A stretch of 64,000 bases of DNA from Rubripirellula reticaptiva (GTDB taxonomy: Bacteria > Planctomycetota > Planctomycetia > Pirellulales > Pirellulaceae). The stretch lies in the NCBI RefSeq assembly GCF_007860175.1, contig NZ_SJPX01000005.1, positions 682,001 through 746,000 on the forward strand. The letters run 5' to 3'. Shown piece by piece: positions 8,209 to 19,273 of the stretch. A program made the translations under genes and the position numbers. Position 1 is the stretch's first letter; the number at the start of each line of letters is the position of its first letter. A model generated the notes under the pieces. It did not search any database and was not told the origin of the DNA. It saw only the letters and a program-made list of their open reading frames with translations.

Positions 8209-11200
8209 ACAAATTCAGGAGAGTTCAATATCGACCAAACGACGTCTTCGTAAACAGTTCGCCAAGACGTTCGCAAACGTGGATCGGGGGCATCGCCGAC
8301 GATCGCTCGTCGTTCCATTTCGATTTTGATCGTGTTAGCGGGGCCCGCCAAATGATTCGACCAAGAAACGTGTTCCAACCCTGGCAGACGCTCCGGTGCA
8401 ACCACTTGATCACCAGGCACCAATCGGTCATCAAAGCCATCTTGCAGAACTTCAACCATAATATGCAATTCATTGTCTGTTGGTCGTCGTGACAAAAACC
8501 GAATGTACAACGATTCGACCAAAGCCCGCGATGAATCCGCATTGATGGCCAAGTTCGCCAAATCACTGTTCATCGACGCCGCAACCGTCCAAGAAGCGAA
8601 CACGCTGTTTCCAATCGCGCCGGGTTGCAATACGTTGGTCGAATTGTCGCGAGAATCAATGGCGGATTGCCGGTTGCCAGTCCATCCAAACGCTTTCATC
8701 ACATCCACCACCGCCGACGCTCGTGGCAGTGCCAAACTTGGTCGGTCGCGTTCATTGGACAGCGTCGTAAATTGCCACGCCCGGGATGGACTGCCGAACT
8801 GCAACATCGTTTTGGCTGGACGGCGTGCTTCGGGATCGAACGACAACTCTTCGACATCCAAGGGGCGGCCCGATGCAGCCACCATCGAATCGACCAACTG
8901 TTCGGCGGATAACCGCCGACGATCGGGTGCGGCAAACCAACGTTCGTCGGCACGGGCATCCAAATTTGAACCTCCAGCCTGCCGTTGGTACACGTCGGAC
9001 TTCATGATCGTCGCCGCTAAAAGACGCAAGTCATATCCGTGACGGATGAAGTCATGCGACAACCACCGTAACAATTCAGGATGGCTAGGCTTGGCCGATT
9101 CCCAATCGCCAACCGGTTCGACAAAGCCGGTTCCGATAAGACGTTTCCAAACCCGATTGACGATCACGGCGGCAAAGCGAGAGTTCGCGGGCGAAGTGAT
9201 CGCGGCTGCGAAACGTTCGCGTGAATCCGCTGATTTTGATGACCATCGGTCGATTTCCTTTGGTGAAACAAGTTCAGCAAACGGCCATTCAGGTTGGACA
9301 GGGACGCCCGGTTGCAAAGTGACCTCGATCAACGAATCACGACCGCCGTGGTCTTCAAAGAACGCTGCCGGAACAGTGCTGCTGGCGGGCACTTTGACGT
9401 CTTTGCGTGCCAGCATCGCGGCCAAAGAAAAAAGGTCGTGCTGCGTTGTTTCGTGATAAGGCGAATCGTGGCATCGGGCACATTGTAAGTTGATTCCCAG
9501 GAACGCCGATGCGGCAACGATGCTGCGGGTTGCTTCAGGCGCATCGTTGTCGGCAGCCATACCAAAACCGGCGCTGCCGCCCTGATACAAACTACCGCGC
9601 AGCATCAACAACTCGGTCACCATTCGGTCGACCGGTTGGTTGTCGATCAAGGCTTCATACAAAAAGTAACGAAACGGTCCGGTATTATTTAGCGACGGTT
9701 TCAACAGGTTCGGGTTTTCGGCCAAAATGTCTTGCCAAAAGCTGACCCAATGATCGGCAACTTCTGTTCGCGTTAGTAATTGGTCGATCAAATCCGCTCG
9801 CTTGGACACGGATCCGCTGCTCATAAAAGCAAAGTACTCATCTCGCGTGGGCGGCAAACCAACCGTGTCCAAATAAGCTCGTCGCAAAAAAGTTTCATCG
9901 TCGACCAGATCCGCAATCACGATTTCATCAGCCGATTTCGATCGCCCCCAGGTTGCTCCCGATGCGATCCACTCATCCAACGTTTCGATATTTTCGGACG
10001 ACATCGGTTCCGACGGCGGCATCCGTTCGGACTCGTCCGGCGATCGGATTCGACGCATCAGTTCACTGCCGTGCGGGTCGCCGGCACGCACGATCAATTC
10101 ACCTGAATCGCCGCCGGCTGCAACATCCGCTGCGGAACTCAAACGCAGCCCCCCCTCGTCGTCTTCGTCATGGCAACGAAAGCAATTTTGTTTCAAGATC
10201 GGCAATACGTTCGTCGTGAAATGATCGGCTGCGGAATAATCCGGTTCACCAATTGAATTGTTGCTGGTTGCAGTGGATCGATGTTTTTCGATTTTCGCCA
10301 AAATGAACTTATCGACGACGGACGAGGAAGCATCGGAAGATGGAATATCGATAGGATCGAGCGTTTGCAAGTGTTCGCGAGCGAGGAAATGTCGCTGATC
10401 CCAATAGGCGTTCTGTGACGCAGCAAGTTGATGTCGCGAATCCGTTTCGAAATCAGCGACGTATTTCTCGACGTATTTCAATTGTTTGGTGACGTTGCCG
10501 TCCGTCATCGGCATTTCGACTAACGATGCGGGTGCTGGCCGGAGCAACAGAAACGGGCCGGTTGAATTCAATTGAACGGCAACGACCGTTTCGCCAGGTT
10601 CGGCACGCAGCGATTTGCCGCCGATAAGCGTTTCCAAAATCACGCGTTGAATGCCGTCGGTCTTGATCGTGTGTTCGACGATCTTCTCTTCCACGCCGTA
10701 AGCCACCCGCCGCATTTTCGCGGCCGGTCGTTCGGGTAGCGGTTCGACTGGGTTGTGCCCATCGGTCCTTGACGACAGCGGCCCTGTCGTGTCGAAGCGT
10801 TGATCATCGATCCACAGACGCGACAAACCACGTGACCGCACGACGAAACGATGCGTGCCCGCGGGCAAATCCACATCGGCACCAAGCCGCAACCAAACGG
10901 CATCACGATAGGCATCGCGTACTCCGTGATCGTCGTAAGCGTGCGGCAATCGATTTAATAACATCGGCGCGTCAATATTCAGCCATGTCCCGCGATCGAT
11001 TCGCTTAGCTTGCCAATCAGCGTCCTGCCAAGCGGTATGCGACGGAACTTGATCGTCGAACCACCACGTCACCTGGCCGGCGGGAATCGTCATCGTCGGG
11101 GGTGACGGTGGAGGCGGCGGCAATGGGTTCCAACGCAAAGCCATTTCGGAATCCGTCAACGCACGGCGATAAATGATCAATCGATCGAGCTGGCCACGCA

Positions 11201-11975
11201 GGCTGGATGAGTTCTGCCCCGCCATCGACGATCCGATCCAAACGGCTGCGTCATCGACAACGGGTGCCGTTTGTGTGGGACCGCCCATGTCCCATTGGCC
11301 ATCAGTCGATCTACCATCGATCCACGCACGCATGCTGTCCGGTTTTCCGAAACGGTACGAAACTGCAATGTGATGCCAAGCCGATGACGACGACTGCCAA
11401 CCATCGTGGCTAATCCACCGATGCCAAACTGAATTTGAACCGTCCTTCGGTGTCGCAAACAGAAAGCCGACTCGAACTTGGCCATTCCTCTTGCATATCC
11501 GCAAGGCCCAGTTCTGGTTGTCTCGTTCGAACCCTTTGTCGAAGGTGCGTCCTTTGCCAACGATGTAACTGTTTTCACCTTCCGCGATGTCATCGACTTT
11601 CAAAATCGCTTCAATCGAGATCACGTCGCCATTGGCAAAATCCCACCGACTCGATTCCCCCAAATCCGGGACAACGATGCGTGCTCCCTGGCCACCAAAT
11701 TCAAAAGCGAGATTATCAGCGGCCGTGTCAGGATATCGCGGTGGACGGGGTCCGATACGGTCCCGTTGCACCTTGCCCACGATGACACCCACGTCCGGCT
11801 TCGCTTCGAAATCCCAATCCGCGACTAGGTTCGGATGAGAAACGTCCGGTTGGGAAATATCTGCACCTGATTCGTCGGCACGCAAGTGATCGACGGAAGC
11901 AAAGGCCAACCCGAACGCTAGCGAGGCGGCAACAATCAATCGCTTGATGGTGTTAGAACTCATGGGCGAGCACAC
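8196..11975 (-). CDS. LamG + planctomycete cytochrome c + DUF1549/DUF1553 giant secreted protein
   Basis: The 1259-residue product has an N-terminal signal segment ([16 protein letters not shown]). A concanavalin/LamG-like domain follows (about 60-270: VVIDDAA-like region, [21 protein letters not shown]). Then come a second sandwich region and a planctomycete-type cytochrome c domain around residue 620 ([17 protein letters not shown]...ERMPPSEP), with a CxxCH heme motif. DUF1549 and DUF1553 complete it, including a second CxxCH ([18 protein letters not shown]). This architecture is standard in planctomycetes and always paired with DUF1501, here directly downstream and overlapping. A role in extracytoplasmic polysaccharide or redox chemistry is inferred from the family context only. 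Confidence 0.9.
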   Translation of the reverse strand: MCSPMSSNTIKRLIVAASLAFGLAFASVDHLRADESGADISQPDVSHPNLVADWDFEAKPDVGVIVGKVQRDRIGPRPPRYPDTAADNLAFEFGGQGARIVVPDLGESSRWDFANGDVISIEAILKVDDIAEGENSYIVGKGRTFDKGFERDNQNWALRICKRNGQVRVGFLFATPKDGSNSVWHRWISHDGWQSSSSAWHHIAVSYRFGKPDSMRAWIDGRSTDGQWDMGGPTQTAPVVDDAAVWIGSSMAGQNSSSLRGQLDRLIIYRRALTDSEMALRWNPLPPPPPSPPTMTIPAGQVTWWFDDQVPSHTAWQDADWQAKRIDRGTWLNIDAPMLLNRLPHAYDDHGVRDAYRDAVWLRLGADVDLPAGTHRFVVRSRGLSRLWIDDQRFDTTGPLSSRTDGHNPVEPLPERPAAKMRRVAYGVEEKIVEHTIKTDGIQRVILETLIGGKSLRAEPGETVVAVQLNSTGPFLLLRPAPASLVEMPMTDGNVTKQLKYVEKYVADFETDSRHQLAASQNAYWDQRHFLAREHLQTLDPIDIPSSDASSSVVDKFILAKIEKHRSTATSNNSIGEPDYSAADHFTTNVLPILKQNCFRCHDEDDEGGLRLSSAADVAAGGDSGELIVRAGDPHGSELMRRIRSPDESERMPPSEPMSSENIETLDEWIASGATWGRSKSADEIVIADLVDDETFLRRAYLDTVGLPPTRDEYFAFMSSGSVSKRADLIDQLLTRTEVADHWVSFWQDILAENPNLLKPSLNNTGPFRYFLYEALIDNQPVDRMVTELLMLRGSLYQGGSAGFGMAADNDAPEATRSIVAASAFLGINLQCARCHDSPYHETTQHDLFSLAAMLARKDVKVPASSTVPAAFFEDHGGRDSLIEVTLQPGVPVQPEWPFAELVSPKEIDRWSSKSADSRERFAAAITSPANSRFAAVIVNRVWKRLIGTGFVEPVGDWESAKPSHPELLRWLSHDFIRHGYDLRLLAATIMKSDVYQRQAGGSNLDARADERWFAAPDRRRLSAEQLVDSMVAASGRPLDVEELSFDPEARRPAKTMLQFGSPSRAWQFTTLSNERDRPSLALPRASAVVDVMKAFGWTGNRQSAIDSRDNSTNVLQPGAIGNSVFASWTVAASMNSDLANLAINADSSRALVESLYIRFLSRRPTDNELHIMVEVLQDGFDDRLVPGDQVVAPERLPGLEHVSWSNHLAGPANTIKIEMERRAIVGDAPDPRLRTSWRTVYEDVVWSILNSPEFVWLP

Positions 11976-12296
11976 GTTAGCTTGAGGCGGGAAGTACGGA
12001 GGGATGATCAGTTTAAACCAAATACAACCGCAGATGCGAATCCTTTGATGTACTTACGAGTGACAAACGTTCTTTCTTTTGCCGTGTGCTGATCGTTCAA
12101 ACGCAATGCCTTTGCTGGCAGCTATCCGTTGGACGATTGCGAAGAAACCGGTCGAGTCAACCGCTAGCGCGTACAATCGAGGATCGCGTCCACGCAAACG
12201 CAGTCGTCCCCGGCAATTCGTCTGCCAAACTCTCTTTCAGTTTCAGCCTCTTCCTTCACTTCCCTCAAGAACTTTCTCTCAATCCAAGACACAATC
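11976..12296. other. Divergent intergenic region with no gene seen
   Basis: This region lies between the start of the giant DUF1549/1553 gene (minus) and the glycerophosphodiesterase gene (plus), so it should contain both promoters. I see a TACAAT hexamer at 12172-12177 that could be a -10 element for the plus strand, but no good -35 before it. No convincing repeats or ORFs are present. Confidence 0.4.
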
Positions 12297-13211
12297 ATGT
12301 TCTACTTGAGCACGCTTCTGCTATTGCTTCTTTCAGTGGCAACACTCCAAGCCCAAGAGCAATCGCCTACGCCCCAAGCAACGAAACAGCGAATTGTTGC
12401 TCCGCAAACCGAGACGGAACTCAAGTCGCTTCTTCACGTGGGCGCGTCGTCGCTTCCGCTGGTCAGTGCGCATCGTGGCGGACCCAACATCGGTTTTCCG
12501 GAAAACTGCATCGCGACGTTTGAACATACGATTGCCGCGGGATTTTCCATGCTCGAAGTCGATCCGCGTCGAACGGTTGACGACAACTTCGTGCTGTTTC
12601 ACGACTCCGCGTTGCCACGAACTTCAAACGCGACCGGGAATCTCAACCAAGTTACTCTCGAAGCGTTACAGAGCGTCAAGCTGAAGGACGATCGCGGAAA
12701 TTTGACGCAGCACACCATTCCAACGCTCGACGAAGCGATTGCTTGGGCGAAAGGAAAATGTGTCTTAGTCCTTGATACAAAAGATGTGTCGATCGCCGAG
12801 CGGCTCTCTGCCATTGAAAAGCAAAATGCAGAAGGTTGGGTGATGATCATTGCCTACACGATTGCAAGTGCGAAAGAATGCTACGCGGCAAACCCAGATG
12901 TGATGATGGAGATTGGCGTGACATCAAAGAAAAAGTTTGACGAACTTGATGCGTCCGGCATACCTTGGTCCAACGTGGTCGCGTTCGTAGGGCATGACTC
13001 GCCAGTCGACACACAATTGATCGCTGCAATTCACGACAAGGGGGCGTGCTGCATGGCCGGAACTTCCCGCAACCTCGATCGAGAGTTGCTGCACGCCACC
13101 GATCAAAACCGTGCACAAATCGAACAACAGTATCGAGACCTGTTGAAAATTGGGGTCGACATTATCGAGACCGACCTGCCGATTGCCGTCATGCAAATCA
13201 TTCAGAAGTAA
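12297..13211 (+). CDS. Secreted glycerophosphodiester phosphodiesterase-family protein
   Basis: The 304-residue protein has a signal peptide (MFYLSTLLLLLLSVATLQAQ). The GDPD core is clear: SAHRGGPNIGFPENC holds the HR...EN signature, LEVDPRRTVDDNFVLFHD holds the metal-binding E-x-D and the second catalytic HD. Later motifs VLDTKD, MIIAYT and DIIETDLP correspond to the barrel strands, the last with the E-T-D seen in the family. It would release glycerol-3-phosphate or a related product from phosphodiesters outside the cytoplasm. A sulfatase gene follows after 15 bases, so the two probably form an operon for ester cleavage. Confidence 0.88.
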   Translation: MFYLSTLLLLLLSVATLQAQEQSPTPQATKQRIVAPQTETELKSLLHVGASSLPLVSAHRGGPNIGFPENCIATFEHTIAAGFSMLEVDPRRTVDDNFVLFHDSALPRTSNATGNLNQVTLEALQSVKLKDDRGNLTQHTIPTLDEAIAWAKGKCVLVLDTKDVSIAERLSAIEKQNAEGWVMIIAYTIASAKECYAANPDVMMEIGVTSKKKFDELDASGIPWSNVVAFVGHDSPVDTQLIAAIHDKGACCMAGTSRNLDRELLHATDQNRAQIEQQYRDLLKIGVDIIETDLPIAVMQIIQK

Positions 13212-13226
13212 GCCAGTTCACCTTCA

Positions 13227-14663
13227 ATGAAAAGACATCTTATGTTCAAACCATCCGCGCTGATCGCATTGCTTCTATGCTTGACGGCTGTAAACATCCA
13301 AGCCAAACCGCCAAACATTATCTTCATACTTAGCGATGATGTCGCTCAAGGTGATCTTGGTTGCTATGGACAATCGCTGATTCAGACTCCCAATCTTGAT
13401 CGGATGGCAGCCGAGGGAACTCGGTATCTGCAAGCTTATTGCGGCACCACAGTCTGTGCCCCGAGTCGAGCGTCGTTGATTACGGGTCAGCACTGCGGTC
13501 ACTGTCCGATTCGTGGCAATTATGAGGTCCCGCCGGAAGGTCAGTTGCCGCTTCCAGCCGAGACCGAAACGGTCGCAGAAGTGCTCAAGCCCGCCGGCTA
13601 TGCAACGGCCTGTGTTGGAAAGTGGGGAATGGGTTTCTTCGACACAACTGGCTCACCCATGAAGCAGGGCTTTGATCATTTCTTTGGATACAACTGCCAA
13701 CGCGAAGCTCATTCGTACTTCCCAAAGTACCTTTACAACGACGATCAGAAGATCTTCCTGGATGGCAATGATGGCAAGACAATCGGGCAAACCTACGCTC
13801 AAGATTTGATCCAGTCGGATGCGCTGCGATGGATTGAATCACATCGCGAGCAGCCGTTCTTTCTTTTCTATGCCGTCACGCTGCCTCACGGCCGACATGA
13901 AATTGACAAACTAGGACAGTACGCAGACAAGAATTGGTCGGACACTCAAAAATCATACGCGGCCCAAATTTCTCGCCTGGATAGTGACGTCGGAGCGATC
14001 GCCGATTTGCTGCGAGAATTGAAAATTGCTGGAAACACGTTGATTGTTTTCAGTGGCGACAACGGTTCATCCTTCTCGATCAATTCGGAAATAGGCACAC
14101 TGTTTGAGCAAGATTCGAATGGGCTGCGCGGCTATAAACGAAATCTTTACGAAGGTGCCTTGCGTCAGGCCGCATTCGCTTGGTGGCCGGGAACAGTACC
14201 AGCAGGTCGGGTCAGCGATGAGCCGTGGGCATTTTGGGATTTTCTGCCGACCTGTGCCGAACTTGCTGGCACCGAGGTACCAAGCGACCAGCCAGTTGAT
14301 GGCTTGTCGCTTGTCAGTTTCCTTAAAGGTGGCGAGGCTCCTAAGCGAGATTACTTCTACTGGGAACTGCACGAAGGAAAGCCAGTTCGCGCGATCCGTT
14401 TCGGCGACTGGAAAGCGGTCAAGCCGTTCAACCAATCGATCGAACTGTACGATTTAGCGAGTGACCGTGGCGAGCAGAAAAACGTTGCCGACACTCACGC
14501 CGATATTGTGGCACGGGCCCAGACGTTGATGGATGAAGCACATACACCGAGCGCACGGTGGCCATTGACGGGCAACACCGACGAGCGAAACAGAGTTTCC
14601 AAGGCCGCGTGGGAAGCGACTCGCACAAGGCGGGACTCCGCCCCGTCAATTCCGCAGAAGTAG
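13227..14663 (+). CDS. Secreted S1-family sulfatase
   Basis: The 478-residue protein begins with a signal peptide; the second methionine at 13242 ([21 protein letters not shown]) is an equally good start. The sulfatase signature is complete: NIIFILSDD binds calcium, [11 protein letters not shown] carries the C-x-P-S-R cysteine that is converted to formylglycine, and [15 protein letters not shown] and FSGDNGSS provide further active-site residues. Planctomycetes carry very many such enzymes for sulfated polysaccharides; the substrate is not predictable. Maturation needs a formylglycine-generating enzyme encoded elsewhere. Likely co-transcribed with the upstream phosphodiesterase gene. Confidence 0.92.
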   Translation: MKRHLMFKPSALIALLLCLTAVNIQAKPPNIIFILSDDVAQGDLGCYGQSLIQTPNLDRMAAEGTRYLQAYCGTTVCAPSRASLITGQHCGHCPIRGNYEVPPEGQLPLPAETETVAEVLKPAGYATACVGKWGMGFFDTTGSPMKQGFDHFFGYNCQREAHSYFPKYLYNDDQKIFLDGNDGKTIGQTYAQDLIQSDALRWIESHREQPFFLFYAVTLPHGRHEIDKLGQYADKNWSDTQKSYAAQISRLDSDVGAIADLLRELKIAGNTLIVFSGDNGSSFSINSEIGTLFEQDSNGLRGYKRNLYEGALRQAAFAWWPGTVPAGRVSDEPWAFWDFLPTCAELAGTEVPSDQPVDGLSLVSFLKGGEAPKRDYFYWELHEGKPVRAIRFGDWKAVKPFNQSIELYDLASDRGEQKNVADTHADIVARAQTLMDEAHTPSARWPLTGNTDERNRVSKAAWEATRTRRDSAPSIPQK

Positions 14664-14712
14664 AATAGTCCTCTGTCGCGGTATGTGCGCCAGCGGCGTT
14701 ACACCGTCTCAC

Positions 14713-15321
14713 TTAGTCCAGGCTGGAGATCAGTCGCATCAGCTTGGGGATGAATTCTCGCAGCGCTCGGGACCGATGGCTCAGCGCTCGTTTTACCGTT
14801 AGGTCCAACTCACCGAAGGTGCGGTGATATTCCGGGATGATGAATAGAGGATCGTACCCGAACCCGGCGTCACCACTTCGTGCGTGGCCAATTCGGCCGC
14901 CGCAGGTGCCGTTGGCTTCTAAGCGGACACTGCCTTGGGGATCTGACAGACACAGATAGCAATTGTACTTGGCACTCCGTTTTTCGTCCGGAACGCCTTT
15001 TAATTCACTCAGTAGTTTGTCGTTGTTGGCTTCATCGTCACCGTGCTGGCCGGCATAACGAGCGGAGTAGACGCCCGGTTCGCCCGCCAGTGCGTCGACG
15101 GTCAAACCACTGTCTTCGGCCAAGACCCATCGGTTCAAATGAACGGCTTGCTCAGTCGCTTTCAACGCTGCGTTTTCCGCAAACGTTAACCCGGTTTCTT
15201 CTACGTCGATGGATCCATCGATCTGGGCCAGCGATGTCAGTTGGATCTGATCGTCGGGCAGCAACAAACGCAGTTCGATTAGTTTCTTAGCGTTGTTTGT
15301 GCCTAGGACCAAATCAAACAT
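14713..15321 (-). CDS. rdgB: RdgB/HAM1-family XTP/dITP diphosphatase
   Basis: The 202-residue length is typical. LGTNNAKKLIEL is the N-terminal substrate-binding motif (consensus TxNxxKxxE). ETGLTFAENAALKA, LAEDSGLTVDALAGEPGVYSARYAG and GYDPLF are the other hallmark blocks, and SHRSRAL is the C-terminal one. The enzyme hydrolyses non-canonical purine triphosphates such as ITP and XTP in the cytoplasm and keeps them out of DNA. The start lies 2 bases after the stop of the upstream secreted protein gene, so the two are probably co-transcribed, although no functional link is obvious. Confidence 0.95.
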   Translation of the reverse strand: MFDLVLGTNNAKKLIELRLLLPDDQIQLTSLAQIDGSIDVEETGLTFAENAALKATEQAVHLNRWVLAEDSGLTVDALAGEPGVYSARYAGQHGDDEANNDKLLSELKGVPDEKRSAKYNCYLCLSDPQGSVRLEANGTCGGRIGHARSGDAGFGYDPLFIIPEYHRTFGELDLTVKRALSHRSRALREFIPKLMRLISSLD

Positions 15322-15323
15322 GG

Positions 15324-16439
15324 TTACCGCATTCCGTAGAGACTTCGCTTGGACTGTTTCGGGATCGCGATCGCGGTCGGTTGGACATCGAACGGAACCA
15401 TCCCAACGTTGTTGCTGGCGAACCCGTTTGAACCCTGCGGGATCTGGCGAGCCAGTTCAGGCCGCACGTTGAAGGCACTGTACTTCTTGATCAAGGCTTG
15501 GATCTGCGGGTCGTACTCGAACTTACCGTTGGGCAATTGACGACCTAGCGTATCAAAGCTGCCGACGGTTACCAGGGATTGGTCACGATCATGGAACTGA
15601 TAGGCCTCGACACCTTGGCGGCGAAGTTCAGCCGTCATCTTGGCAGCATCGCTGGCCAATTGGTCCATGCGATTTTCGTCAGGTGTGAAGTTCTTTTTGT
15701 TTTTGCTGTTTTCAATCGTTGCATAGCCGGTGAACGTCTTCACAACGACAGTGAACTTTCCATCACATTTCAGCAGCGAATGGTCCAGATTTTCGTTTAG
15801 TTGGCTGACGAAGGAATCGACCGGCGGTGCTTGGAAATATCCTTCGGGTAACATGGGATTGCGAGTCACAAAGGCGCTCGCGAGTGGGCCTTTGGGATTG
15901 TCCTTGCGAGCATTCTTCCAGCGGTCCGCCAACGCTTTTACCGCAGTGACGGGATTATTGCCGGACGTTTCCGCAGCGATTTCGTTGGGGTCTTGCAATA
16001 CTTTCGGCGTTGCCGCTTTGATGCGAGCCAAGTCGCCTTCGATGTTTCGATTTTCGACACTGTCGTATTCCCCAACCAAGACAGCGTACGCTTGGTACTT
16101 GTAACTGTTGGCGTATCGAACCGGTTTGGCGGTTCGTTGGTCAAAGCCGACGGTGCCGGTGAAGTCAAACTTTTCGTGATAGATAAATGCGGGCAGCCCC
16201 ATGGTGGTGCGAATTTCCAGGGCCAGCTTACGAGCACGTTCCTGGGATCCTTCGCCCACCAGCGTCGACGCCAAAATCAGCCAGGGGCCGTCTTCGACCG
16301 TCAGTTCATAGCTCTTCGATTCGTCAGCCTCGACGGACGGCGCTCGGCCGAACATCTTTAGAAAACTGGGGGGATCGGCAGCGACCGGACCAGCAATGGA
16401 CAGGACGAACAAGAACGAAAGCAGTGATCGTTGGTACAT
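15324..16439 (-). CDS. Secreted protein of unknown function
   Basis: The frame opens at 16484, but the methionine at 16439 begins a clean signal peptide (MYQRSLLSFLFVLSIAGPVAA), so that start is preferred, giving 371 residues. The mature part starts DPPSFLKMFGRAPSVEADES. Two segments resemble SPOR-type modules (WLILASTLVGEGSQERARKLALEIRTT near the start; FTVVVKTFTGYATIENS plus TAELRRQGVEAYQFHD and VTVGSF later). This suggests a duplicated ferredoxin-like fold that might bind cell-wall glycan, but the match is only visual. It precedes rdgB by 2 bases. Confidence 0.7.
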   Translation of the reverse strand: MYQRSLLSFLFVLSIAGPVAADPPSFLKMFGRAPSVEADESKSYELTVEDGPWLILASTLVGEGSQERARKLALEIRTTMGLPAFIYHEKFDFTGTVGFDQRTAKPVRYANSYKYQAYAVLVGEYDSVENRNIEGDLARIKAATPKVLQDPNEIAAETSGNNPVTAVKALADRWKNARKDNPKGPLASAFVTRNPMLPEGYFQAPPVDSFVSQLNENLDHSLLKCDGKFTVVVKTFTGYATIENSKNKKNFTPDENRMDQLASDAAKMTAELRRQGVEAYQFHDRDQSLVTVGSFDTLGRQLPNGKFEYDPQIQALIKKYSAFNVRPELARQIPQGSNGFASNNVGMVPFDVQPTAIAIPKQSKRSLYGMR

Positions 16440-16576
16440 GACAGACAATTTCCGCGTGCGACAGACTCGGGATTCGTGGCCCAAACTTTGGGATACACAC
16501 CGGCTTTAACAAAAATTGCTGATTCGTGGAAAGAGAGATTGCGGGCGGTTTTGAGGTGGGAGGTGGGAGAGGTTGT

Positions 16577-17983
16577 CTAGACCTGCAGGCAGTGGCGATT
16601 TGCCATGCTGATGCCGCTAACGATCGCGCCGACGATACCTACGAACCCTTGGTCAGTACCGCACAAGAAAACGTTCGACAAATGGGTCGTCCCATCGAGC
16701 TGTTTGTCGGGGGCACCGTAGACCGCGCCGTTGTCATGGAACGTGAACCGGCGAATGGTCTTGGGAGTGAACACGTCGGTATCGACGACATAGCCGCGGA
16801 AGTCGGGCATGAAGCGGACTGCCGATGCGATCGCGTCGTCGTACTGGATCACTTTCTCGCTGCGGTACTTTTCGTCCGACAAGGCGCACCAACGATCATG
16901 GTCGGCCAGCGTCGTGATCCGGATCACTCCGTCCGGCAGCTCGCCTTCGTCGGCATCGTAGATGTAATTGTTGGGCGAACAGATCACGCCCGTTCGCGAA
17001 TCACAAAGCGCGTCGTTTGGTTTTTGCCAGTGAAAGGACTTGCTGTCGTTATAAAACACGATCGTGCGATCGAAACCGAAATCAACCGGCTTTCGATCCA
17101 AAATCGAAATGGATTCGATGAACGACAACGAGCCCGCTTTTGCAACGTCAACTTCAGTGATGTCGTCGCACATCCGCAACGTTTCGATGTTACCCGCCGA
17201 AGACAAAATTCGTTTCGCTTGCAATTCGGTGCCGTCGTCCAACACCACGCCGCAGGCTTGCCCGTTTTCGACATGGATTTTCGCCACGCCGCTGCGCAGT
17301 TTCAGTTCGCCGCCTAGACCGCGAAACTTCTTCACCAGGTTCTTCAGGATCACGCGAACGCCTTTGAAAGGCCGGCCGAACCCCTCCAAGTAACAAGCGC
17401 GAAACATGATGCAGAACTGGCCAAAGTCCATGTCGTTTTCACGAGCATTGCCGTACCACATCAACGGACAAATCAACATCTCGATCAACAGCGGATCGGA
17501 GATGTGTTCGGCCATCACTTCGCGGGCCGATCGCATGAAGTTTGGCGCGTCGCCGTCCATGTCGCTGTAGTCCAACAACGAACCGCATAGCGACCGGAAA
17601 CCGTCGACTTGCCCCGGAAACTGTTTGGCGATTTCGGATTCCAGCAATCCGATGTCATTGGTGAAGTCAAGCGAGACCTCGGGAAATCGAATAGAAGAAC
17701 CGATCTGTTCAGCCAGCTTGAAGTCTTCCCAGCGAAAACGGAGTTGCCGAATTAGTTTTGCCAACGGGCCTCGCTTGTCCGAACCCTTGCGAGCAAAATT
17801 CGTCATCGCGTGCAGGCCGACGTCGTAGTCACGTCCGCCCATCCGGTAAAAGGAGTTCAAACCGCCGATGGTATAGTGTTTTTCGAGAATGCAGACGCGC
17901 TGATCAAAGTGTGCCAAACGGATGCCGGCCGCTAGACCGCTCATGCCGGCGCCGATGATGATCGTGTCGTACTGAGCCGTCAT
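16577..17983 (-). CDS. FAD-dependent phytoene-desaturase-like oxidoreductase (CrtI family)
   Basis: The frame extends to 18082, but the methionine at 17983 starts directly at the Rossmann strand (MTAQYDTIIIGAGMSGLAAG), giving 468 residues. The FAD-binding GxGxxGLxxG is followed by ILEKHYTIGGLNSFYRMGG, the dinucleotide-binding extension of the CrtI/retinol-saturase type. The C-terminal LSNVFLCGTDQGFVGIVGAIVSGISMA is the second FAD contact typical of the family. Substrates in the family include phytoene, dehydrosqualene, lycopene and retinol. Carotenoid or squalene-related desaturation is plausible in pigmented planctomycetes, but no other carotenoid gene is adjacent. It is divergent from the CobW-like gene. 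Confidence 0.8.
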   Translation of the reverse strand: MTAQYDTIIIGAGMSGLAAGIRLAHFDQRVCILEKHYTIGGLNSFYRMGGRDYDVGLHAMTNFARKGSDKRGPLAKLIRQLRFRWEDFKLAEQIGSSIRFPEVSLDFTNDIGLLESEIAKQFPGQVDGFRSLCGSLLDYSDMDGDAPNFMRSAREVMAEHISDPLLIEMLICPLMWYGNARENDMDFGQFCIMFRACYLEGFGRPFKGVRVILKNLVKKFRGLGGELKLRSGVAKIHVENGQACGVVLDDGTELQAKRILSSAGNIETLRMCDDITEVDVAKAGSLSFIESISILDRKPVDFGFDRTIVFYNDSKSFHWQKPNDALCDSRTGVICSPNNYIYDADEGELPDGVIRITTLADHDRWCALSDEKYRSEKVIQYDDAIASAVRFMPDFRGYVVDTDVFTPKTIRRFTFHDNGAVYGAPDKQLDGTTHLSNVFLCGTDQGFVGIVGAIVSGISMANRHCLQV

Positions 17984-18144
17984 GAGGTGAAAAATCGATT
18001 GGGGGATGGTGAAGGGGGCCTCGGAACGTGTCAGAATACGTGACACTTTAATGATGGACAACGACGAATCGATGGACGCCAAGCCGAAATCTATTCGCAG
18101 ACGACTCCCCCCCTCCCACGTTCTTACGCAAAAAGCGGTATTCG

Positions 18145-19266
18145 ATGACTGATGAACCCAAGATTCGTTTCGTGTTGATTGGCGGCTTTTTGGGTGCTGG
18201 GAAGACGACGCTAGTCGGCCAACTGGCGCGAGCCTACGCGGCGGCCGGAAAACGAGTCGGCATCATCACGAACGATCAGGCCGAAAATTTGGTGGACACA
18301 CAAAATCTCCGCTCGCAAGGATTCGACGTCGGCGAAGTGGCCGGCGCCTGTTTCTGCTGCAGTTTCGATGACTTAGTCGCAACAGCCGATCGACTTTCAA
18401 GCGAGGGGGCTCCGGACATCCTGTTGGCCGAACCGGTGGGCAGTTGCACCGACTTGGTCGCGACCGTGGTACGGCCGCTGCAACAACTGTTAGGCGATCG
18501 GTTCGAGCTTGCTCCGTTCGGCGTGCTGCTGAAACCGTCGCACGGGAAACGCATTTTGGCGGAACCGTCAGCCGACGAACGCAGTGGTTTTTCGCCGCAA
18601 GCCGAGTACATCTTTCTGAAGCAACTCGAAGAAGCCGATTACATCATGATCGGTCGGCGAGACCAGTTGAGTGACGACGAAGTCGCAGCGCTGAAGTCTC
18701 GTCTGGCCATCGTCGCGCCAGGAATCCCCGTGGTTGCGGTCAGTCCGGCGACGGGTGAAGGTGTCGATGAAGTGTTGGGATACATCGAGTCGCCGATGGA
18801 GGCCGGTCGCCGGTTGTTGGATATCGACTACGACACCTACGCCGATGGCGAAGCCGAGTTGGGCTGGGTGAACTTGACGGCACAATTAGATACCGACGTA
18901 ACGGTCGACCTCGATAAAATCGCCAGCGACGTGGTGACGCGAATTCGAGACGTTGTCGTTGGCCAGCACGACGGTCACATCGCCCACCTGAAGACATCCG
19001 TTCTGGCCGGTGACACTCAAGCCGTTGCCAACGTCGTCGCCAATGACGCGCCCGTGGACGTGGGACTGTTGGCTTCGCGCAGCGTCGCCGGATCGATTCA
19101 AGTGATCGTCAACGCGCGGGTCGCGATGGACCCTGGGCTGTTAGAAGACGTGTGCCGCGAACAGGTTGCTGCGTCATCACAGCATCACGGCATCACCGTG
19201 ACCAGCATCAGCGCTCGGTCGCTGCGTCCCGGCCGCCCGACCCCAACTCACCGAGTCGGCACGTAA
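18145..19266 (+). CDS. CobW/G3E-family P-loop GTPase, atypical
   Basis: The 373-residue protein starts with Walker A (GFLGAGKTT, residues 14-22) and has the CxCC metal-binding motif of the CobW/YeiR/ZNG branch (CFCC, 69-72). LAEPVGSC occupies the E-x-x-G switch position. These proteins act as metallochaperones for zinc, cobalt or nickel. Two features are odd: the usual NKxD base-recognition motif reads GRRDQL (after DYIMI), and the C-terminal 140 residues are not obviously the usual CobW C-terminal domain and end in a histidine-containing tail. Nucleotide specificity and metal are therefore uncertain. It converges on the AsmA-like gene with 7 bases between stops. Confidence 0.82.
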   Translation: MTDEPKIRFVLIGGFLGAGKTTLVGQLARAYAAAGKRVGIITNDQAENLVDTQNLRSQGFDVGEVAGACFCCSFDDLVATADRLSSEGAPDILLAEPVGSCTDLVATVVRPLQQLLGDRFELAPFGVLLKPSHGKRILAEPSADERSGFSPQAEYIFLKQLEEADYIMIGRRDQLSDDEVAALKSRLAIVAPGIPVVAVSPATGEGVDEVLGYIESPMEAGRRLLDIDYDTYADGEAELGWVNLTAQLDTDVTVDLDKIASDVVTRIRDVVVGQHDGHIAHLKTSVLAGDTQAVANVVANDAPVDVGLLASRSVAGSIQVIVNARVAMDPGLLEDVCREQVAASSQHHGITVTSISARSLRPGRPTPTHRVGT

Positions 19267-19273
19267 CGAATTC

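Noticed and set aside
10150-10215. Certain covalent heme binding by the giant DUF1549/1553 protein
   Set aside because: CxxCH is visible, but binding cannot be shown from sequence; reported only as a motif.
16526-17317. 263-residue frame antisense to the desaturase-like gene
   Set aside because: No family features, while the opposite strand encodes a complete FAD enzyme.
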